Positions 1 to 5,056 of a DNA stretch of 5,056 nucleotides are shown here, piece by piece. Location of the stretch: positions 1 to 5,056 of the forward strand of contig JAEVZM010000007.1 in assembly GCA_023392225.1 (NCBI GenBank), written 5' to 3'. Each line of letters starts with the position of its first letter. Position 1 is the first letter of the stretch. The notes under the pieces are model-generated. The model did not search any database. It had not been told where the DNA came from and saw only the letters and a program-made list of their open reading frames with translations. The stretch comes from Pseudomonadota bacterium (GTDB taxonomy: Bacteria > Pseudomonadota > Alphaproteobacteria > Rhizobiales > Kaistiaceae). The position numbers and the translations under genes are program-made.

Positions 1-1430
<1,430 letters not shown>

Positions 1431-1440
1431 TGTCGCGTTT

Positions 1441-1445
1441 CTCCC
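1441..1445 (-). promoter_or_regulatory. Ribosome binding site deciding the GTG start of mmsA
   Basis: On the minus strand GAGGGAGAA precedes the GTG codon at 1430, with GGGAG ending 10 bases before it. An in-frame TGA at 1446-1448 overlaps this region, so translation cannot begin further upstream. This supports a non-ATG start. Confidence 0.7.
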
Positions 1446-1458
1446 TCAGAGCGAAATC

Positions 1459-1502
1459 ATGAAACGCATATTCTGTTTTCTGCGCGAATGAAACGAATAT
1501 TC
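1459..1502 (-). promoter_or_regulatory. Tandem 15-base direct repeats upstream of mmsA, putative regulator binding region
   Basis: Plus-strand ATGAAACGCATATTC (1459-1473) and ATGAAACGAATATTC (1488-1502) match at 14 of 15 bases and start 29 bases apart. They lie 29-72 bases before the mmsA start codon, in an AT-rich island within GC-rich surroundings. Tandem same-orientation sites are the usual arrangement for AraC-family activators, and the Pseudomonas mmsAB operon is controlled by the AraC-family protein MmsR. That link is inference, and no regulator gene for it is visible here. No convincing -35/-10 pair could be assigned, although the proximal copy may overlap a weak -10. Confidence 0.45.
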
Positions 1503-1540
1503 CAGAATTGCCGAGGCCGTCCCGGCCCCATCGCCCTCTC

Positions 1541-1641
1541 CGTCATTCCGGCGAAAGCCGGAATCCATCATCGCCGGTGCCGTCTGTTCGGGGCGAAAGC
1601 CCTGAAGCCCGAGATGGACCCCGGCTTTCGCCGGGGTGACG
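1541..1641. repeat. Composite intergenic palindromic repeat with three GAAA/TTTC-loop hairpins
   Basis: Outer arms 1541-1568 and 1614-1641 are inverted copies, 24 of 28 bases matching. Each arm is itself a perfect hairpin with an 8-bp stem: ATTCCGGC-GAAA-GCCGGAAT at 1545-1564, and ACCCCGGC-TTTC-GCCGGGGT at 1618-1637. A third small hairpin, GGGC-GAAA-GCCC, sits between them at 1591-1602. The plus-strand translation contains VIPAKAGIH and MDPGFRRGD, peptides I recall from dispersed proteobacterial intergenic repeats that are miscalled as genes. It begins 15 bases beyond the stop codon of the aminotransferase, so the transcript would fold there. It could act as a terminator or a 3' mRNA-stabilising element, though there is no U-run after it. 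A dispersed REP- or MITE-like origin is inferred, since only one copy is visible. Confidence 0.8.
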
Positions 1642-1656
1642 GAAAAGGTGGCGATC

Positions 1657-3015
<1,359 letters not shown>

Positions 3016-3106
3016 CGTTGCTGTCCCTGCTCCGCCCGGGTTCCTCGACGCCACCCGCATCCGGAGCCGGCGCGGCAGGTCGATACGGAGACGCGGGCGA
3101 GATTCC

Positions 3107-3122
3107 TAGACCATTTGGTCAA
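3107..3122. promoter_or_regulatory. RutR-like TetR-family operator upstream of the aminotransferase
   Basis: TAGACCATTTGGTCAA is a palindrome with arms GACCA and TGGTC around TT. It matches 13 of the 14 defined positions of the consensus TTGACCANNTGGTCAA that I recall for RutR. With two more bases (AAGG) it matches the site at 4979-4994 over 16 bases with one difference. It sits just downstream of a possible promoter, so a bound repressor would block initiation or elongation. The palindrome is seen; identity of the regulator is inferred. Confidence 0.65.
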
Positions 3123-3127
3123 GGGAA

Positions 3128-3156
3128 AGCCTAGACAAGTTCCCCATCGCGCTCAA
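3128..3156 (-). promoter_or_regulatory. Candidate sigma70-type promoter for the aminotransferase
   Basis: On the minus strand TTGAGC (3156-3151) is followed after exactly 17 bases by TAGGCT (3133-3128). They match the housekeeping hexamers at 4 of 6 and 3 of 6 positions. Transcription would begin around 3121, inside the palindrome at 3107-3122, giving a leader of roughly 105 bases. The hexamers are weak, so the main support is the spacing and the placement of the operator. Confidence 0.3.
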
Positions 3157-3184
3157 GGGGCAAGAGGCCGCGGCGGCAACCGCT

Positions 3185-4900
3185 TCACTTCTTCGGCGGC
3201 ACCACGTTCTTGCACCACGACGGGCCGAACGGCACCGGCTTCATCGGGCAGGCGTTGCGGAAGCCCCAGACGAAGTCGGTCTGCACCGCGATCACCCCCG
3301 GCGCCTCGCGCACGCCAGCCGCGTTGCGATAGGCATTGACGTTGAACCAGGCCTCGACCGGCACGCCGTTGACGCTCTGCGGCATGCCGATCTCGTCGAT
3401 GGTATCGGTGAAGATGGCGAGCGGTGGCGTGCCCGCCTCCGTCGCCCCGGCCCGCGCATGGCAGGTCACGCAGGAGGCGGTGTTGACGAAGCCCGCCTCG
3501 GTGACCGAGTTGCCGAGCCGGATCGGCCGCCCGGTGGGCGAGACGAACCCGGTCTGGCTGCCCTTGAGGCGGTACGAGCGCCAGGCGACGTCGGCCACCG
3601 TCGGCCGGCCCGACAGGTTCACCCCCTCGGCCGTGCCGATGCCGTAGGCGGCGAAGATCGCGGCGAGCCGGTCGCTGATCGTGTCGACGTCGAGATAGCG
3701 CTCGCCGAGCACGTAGGCGCTCTGCTTGAAGCCCTCGACCGAGGGCACCTCGTGCGGCGGCGTGAAGTTGCGCGCCGCCGGCGCAAGGCCGCTCGTCCCA
3801 TCGAGCGGCGGCAGGCTGGTGACGAGATGGCCGAAGCTGTCGTTGCAGCCGATCCAGTCGCAGCGTCCCTGGTTCGAGACGTGCTCGAAGGTCGACCAGA
3901 ACCAGTTCGGCGTATCCTTGGACGAGATGTGGAACGAGACGAGGATGTGCGGCTTGGTCGCCGGGGTTCCGTCGGGCTTCTTGTTGGACTGGTCGATCGG
4001 GACGAGGTCCATGCGGATGAACGGGTTGTCGGGATCGTTCGGGTCGATGCCGATCTTCGGCGCGTCCTCGACCGCCACCCAGTTCGCCTTGATCATCACC
4101 GAGCTGATCGGGAAGACGATCGCCGCGGTCGCCGGCGGTGCCGCATGGCCGGCGGCGGGATCGTCCGGCTCCGGCCAGTAGGGCGCATAGGTCTCGGTGG
4201 TCCGCGAGAAGTTGCCGAACACCCCGGCCAGCCCGTCGCTGGCATAGAGGCCGCGGTCGAAGATATAGTCGACCATCGGCTGGTTGCGGTAGACGAGCTC
4301 GCCCTGGACGCTGCCGATCACCGGCGTGCGGAGCGCCGCCGGCACGTCGGCCCAGTCGATGCGGCCGTCGCCATTGGCGTCGGTCGGGGCCGCCTCGGCG
4401 AGGCTCACCTGCGCGGCGACGCCGGGCGCTGCGAGGCCGTATTCCGGTGCGCCCTCGGTCGGGCCCGGGAACACCGGGCAGTGCTCCGGCCATGCCTCGT
4501 TGGAGGTGACGACCGCCGGGCAGCAGTTGCCGCCCGTCCCGCCGGTCCCGCTCGTCCCCGCCGCGCAGCGCGGCCATGGGTCGCTCGGCCAGACCTGCCG
4601 GTTGGTCGACCAGTTCTCCCAGAACCCGGCCTTCACCGCGTCCGCCATCAGCCGCCAGGCGAAGGCGTCCGGGCAGGTCATTGCCGGGTTGGTGATCGCC
4701 GCGCCGAAGTCGATCCGGCCGCCCGCCACCGTCACGTCGCACTCGGGCGAGTCCCGGACGTCGGCCATGAAGAACATGGCGAAGTCGACCTGGTCGGGCG
4801 CGTGGGTGGCCGGCGCATCCTCCGCGGCATGCGCGCCGCCGGCCAGCGCCAGCGTGGCCAGGCAGGCGAGCGCGCGAGCCCCCCGCAGGATCCATCCCAT
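3185..4900 (-). CDS. Exported c-type cytochrome-like protein of unknown function with an EF-hand loop
   Basis: I do not recognise a named function. The 571-residue product begins with a signal peptide (MGWILRGAR, then a hydrophobic Ala/Leu stretch, cleavage likely after AHA at 25), so it is probably periplasmic. Near the C-terminus CVTCH (477-481) is a single c-type heme attachment motif; Met506 or Met553 could be the distal ligand, which is a guess. Residues 174-185 (DANGDGRIDWAD) form a canonical EF-hand or dockerin-like calcium loop with Asp, Asn and Asp at positions 1, 3 and 5. Besides the heme pair, the mature chain has ten cysteines, including CC at 126-127 and C347/C352, suggesting disulfides. 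The central block HISSKDTPNWFWSTFEH (324-340) looks conserved and structural. The start at 4900 is chosen over the ATG at 4984 because it begins the signal peptide and follows a GGAGGGGGAC ribosome site. It stops 170 bases before the aminotransferase start and shares its operator type, hinting at co-regulation. A redox role is inferred only from the heme motif. Confidence 0.85.
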   Translation of the reverse strand: MGWILRGARALACLATLALAGGAHAAEDAPATHAPDQVDFAMFFMADVRDSPECDVTVAGGRIDFGAAITNPAMTCPDAFAWRLMADAVKAGFWENWSTNRQVWPSDPWPRCAAGTSGTGGTGGNCCPAVVTSNEAWPEHCPVFPGPTEGAPEYGLAAPGVAAQVSLAEAAPTDANGDGRIDWADVPAALRTPVIGSVQGELVYRNQPMVDYIFDRGLYASDGLAGVFGNFSRTTETYAPYWPEPDDPAAGHAAPPATAAIVFPISSVMIKANWVAVEDAPKIGIDPNDPDNPFIRMDLVPIDQSNKKPDGTPATKPHILVSFHISSKDTPNWFWSTFEHVSNQGRCDWIGCNDSFGHLVTSLPPLDGTSGLAPAARNFTPPHEVPSVEGFKQSAYVLGERYLDVDTISDRLAAIFAAYGIGTAEGVNLSGRPTVADVAWRSYRLKGSQTGFVSPTGRPIRLGNSVTEAGFVNTASCVTCHARAGATEAGTPPLAIFTDTIDEIGMPQSVNGVPVEAWFNVNAYRNAAGVREAPGVIAVQTDFVWGFRNACPMKPVPFGPSWCKNVVPPKK

Positions 4901-4933
4901 GGCGCCAGTCCCCCTCCCCGCCTCTTTCGGGCG

Positions 4934-4939
4934 ATTGTA
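4934..4939 (-). promoter_or_regulatory. Candidate -10 element for the cytochrome-like gene
   Basis: TACAAT on the minus strand matches TATAAT at 5 of 6 positions and lies 33 bases before the ATG at 4900, giving a short leader. No good -35 is found at 16-18 bases. An alternative is TTGACC (4992-4987), within the palindrome, as -35 with a weak ATGAAA -10 after 17 bases. Either arrangement places the operator at or just upstream of the promoter. Confidence 0.3.
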
Positions 4940-4963
4940 ACCTGACGGGCTTTCCTCTACGAG
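4935..4963 (+). promoter_or_regulatory. Candidate promoter for the divergent TetR-like gene
   Basis: TTGTAA (4935-4940) is followed after 17 bases by TACGAG (4958-4963), matching the housekeeping hexamers at 4 of 6 and 3 of 6 positions. Transcription would start near 4970, just before the palindrome at 4977-4992, giving a typical autorepression layout. The hexamers are weak. Confidence 0.25.
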
Positions 4964-4976
4964 TTTCATGGAAAAA

Positions 4977-4992
4977 CTGACCATTCGGTCAA
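4977..4992. promoter_or_regulatory. Second RutR-like operator, in the divergent intergenic region
   Basis: CTGACCATTCGGTCAA contains the perfect palindrome TGACC-ATTC-GGTCA and matches 12 of the 14 defined positions of TTGACCANNTGGTCAA. GACCATTCGGTCAAGG (4979-4994) differs from the site at 3109-3124 by one base. It lies 77 bases before the cytochrome-like start codon and 18 bases before the ATG of the putative TetR gene. One bound repressor could therefore act on both divergent genes. The site is clear; the regulator is inferred from its neighbour. Confidence 0.65.
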
Positions 4993-5010
4993 GGAACCGT
5001 GGACACAGCC

Positions 5011-5056
5011 ATGACCCCGGCCCGCGCCGGCCGCACGCGCCGCCGCACCCGAATCC
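5011..5056 (+). CDS. Putative TetR-family regulator, N-terminal fragment cut by window edge
   Basis: The frame from ATG at 5011 is open to the right edge and reads MTPARAGRTRRRTRI. Short, Arg-rich leaders ending in R-T-R-I are common just before the first DNA-binding helix of TetR-family proteins, including RutR-like ones. An in-frame GTG at 4999 is an alternative start, but AAGGA (4991-4995) is too close to it and rather far (15 bases) from the ATG, so the start is uncertain. An in-frame TGA at 4978-4980 limits any further extension. Support comes mainly from position: the frame is divergent from the cytochrome-like gene and has a TetR-type palindrome immediately upstream. Only 15 residues are visible and no domain can be confirmed, so a chance open frame in GC-rich DNA remains possible. 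Confidence 0.45.
   Translation, partial: MTPARAGRTRRRTRI

Noticed and set aside
3016..3060. Upstream ATG at 3060 as the start of the aminotransferase
   Set aside because: There is no Shine-Dalgarno sequence before it and the extra 15 residues do not resemble the family. The ATG at 3015 has AGGGA at good spacing.
3141..3175. Possible terminator after the cytochrome-like gene (GCCGCGGC palindrome and CCCC/GGGG pairing)
   Set aside because: The stems are short, no T-run follows, and the region overlaps the candidate aminotransferase promoter. This is not enough to call a terminator.
3153..4895. Minus-strand open frame of 580 codons, and the plus-strand frame 3458-4945
   Set aside because: Both overlap the cytochrome-like gene in other frames. 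Only the 3185-4900 frame has a signal peptide, CXXCH and a calcium loop. The alternatives are Arg/Gly/Ala-rich shadow translations.
4901..4984. Upstream ATG at 4984 as the start of the cytochrome-like gene
   Set aside because: The added 28 residues would put a polar stretch before a complete signal peptide, and this start overlaps the operator. The ATG at 4900 has a strong purine-rich ribosome site.

Overview
The window is GC-rich and gene-dense, and reads as a chromosomal segment of an alphaproteobacterium. The basis is the strong GC bias at third codon positions, the close fit of the two enzyme genes to proteobacterial families, and an intergenic hairpin repeat of a kind I recall as common in such genomes. 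The exact genus cannot be named from this sequence.

Three substantial genes lie on the minus strand. Read in the direction of transcription (high to low coordinates) they are: an exported c-type cytochrome-like protein of unknown function (4900 to 3185); a class III PLP aminotransferase closely resembling beta-alanine (omega-amino acid):pyruvate aminotransferase (3015 to 1657); and an mmsA-type CoA-acylating (methyl)malonate-semialdehyde dehydrogenase (1430 to the left edge, missing its last ~20 residues). At the right edge, a short plus-strand open frame (from about 5011) starts divergently. Its first residues are very basic and look like the N-terminus of a TetR-family repressor.

The two enzymes make a coherent pathway. 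The aminotransferase converts beta-alanine plus pyruvate to malonate semialdehyde plus alanine. The dehydrogenase then converts malonate semialdehyde to acetyl-CoA, CO2 and NADH, or methylmalonate semialdehyde to propionyl-CoA. This is the end of beta-alanine, reductive pyrimidine and polyamine catabolism.

The most interesting non-coding signal is a pair of near-identical palindromes, GACCATTYGGTCAAGG, at 3109-3124 and 4979-4994. One lies upstream of the aminotransferase. The other lies between the cytochrome-like gene and the divergent putative TetR gene. They match from memory the RutR-type consensus TTGACCANNTGGTCAA. RutR is the TetR-family regulator of pyrimidine catabolism, which fits the beta-alanine enzymes. 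The inference is that one local TetR regulator controls its own gene, the unknown cytochrome-like gene and the aminotransferase, tying the unknown exported hemoprotein to beta-alanine or pyrimidine catabolism.

The 226-base gap between aminotransferase and mmsA holds two more elements. One is a composite of three GAAA/TTTC-loop hairpins (1541-1641) with compensatory differences between its outer arms. The other is a pair of 15-base direct repeats (1459-1473 and 1488-1502) just upstream of mmsA, which look like a separate regulator binding region.
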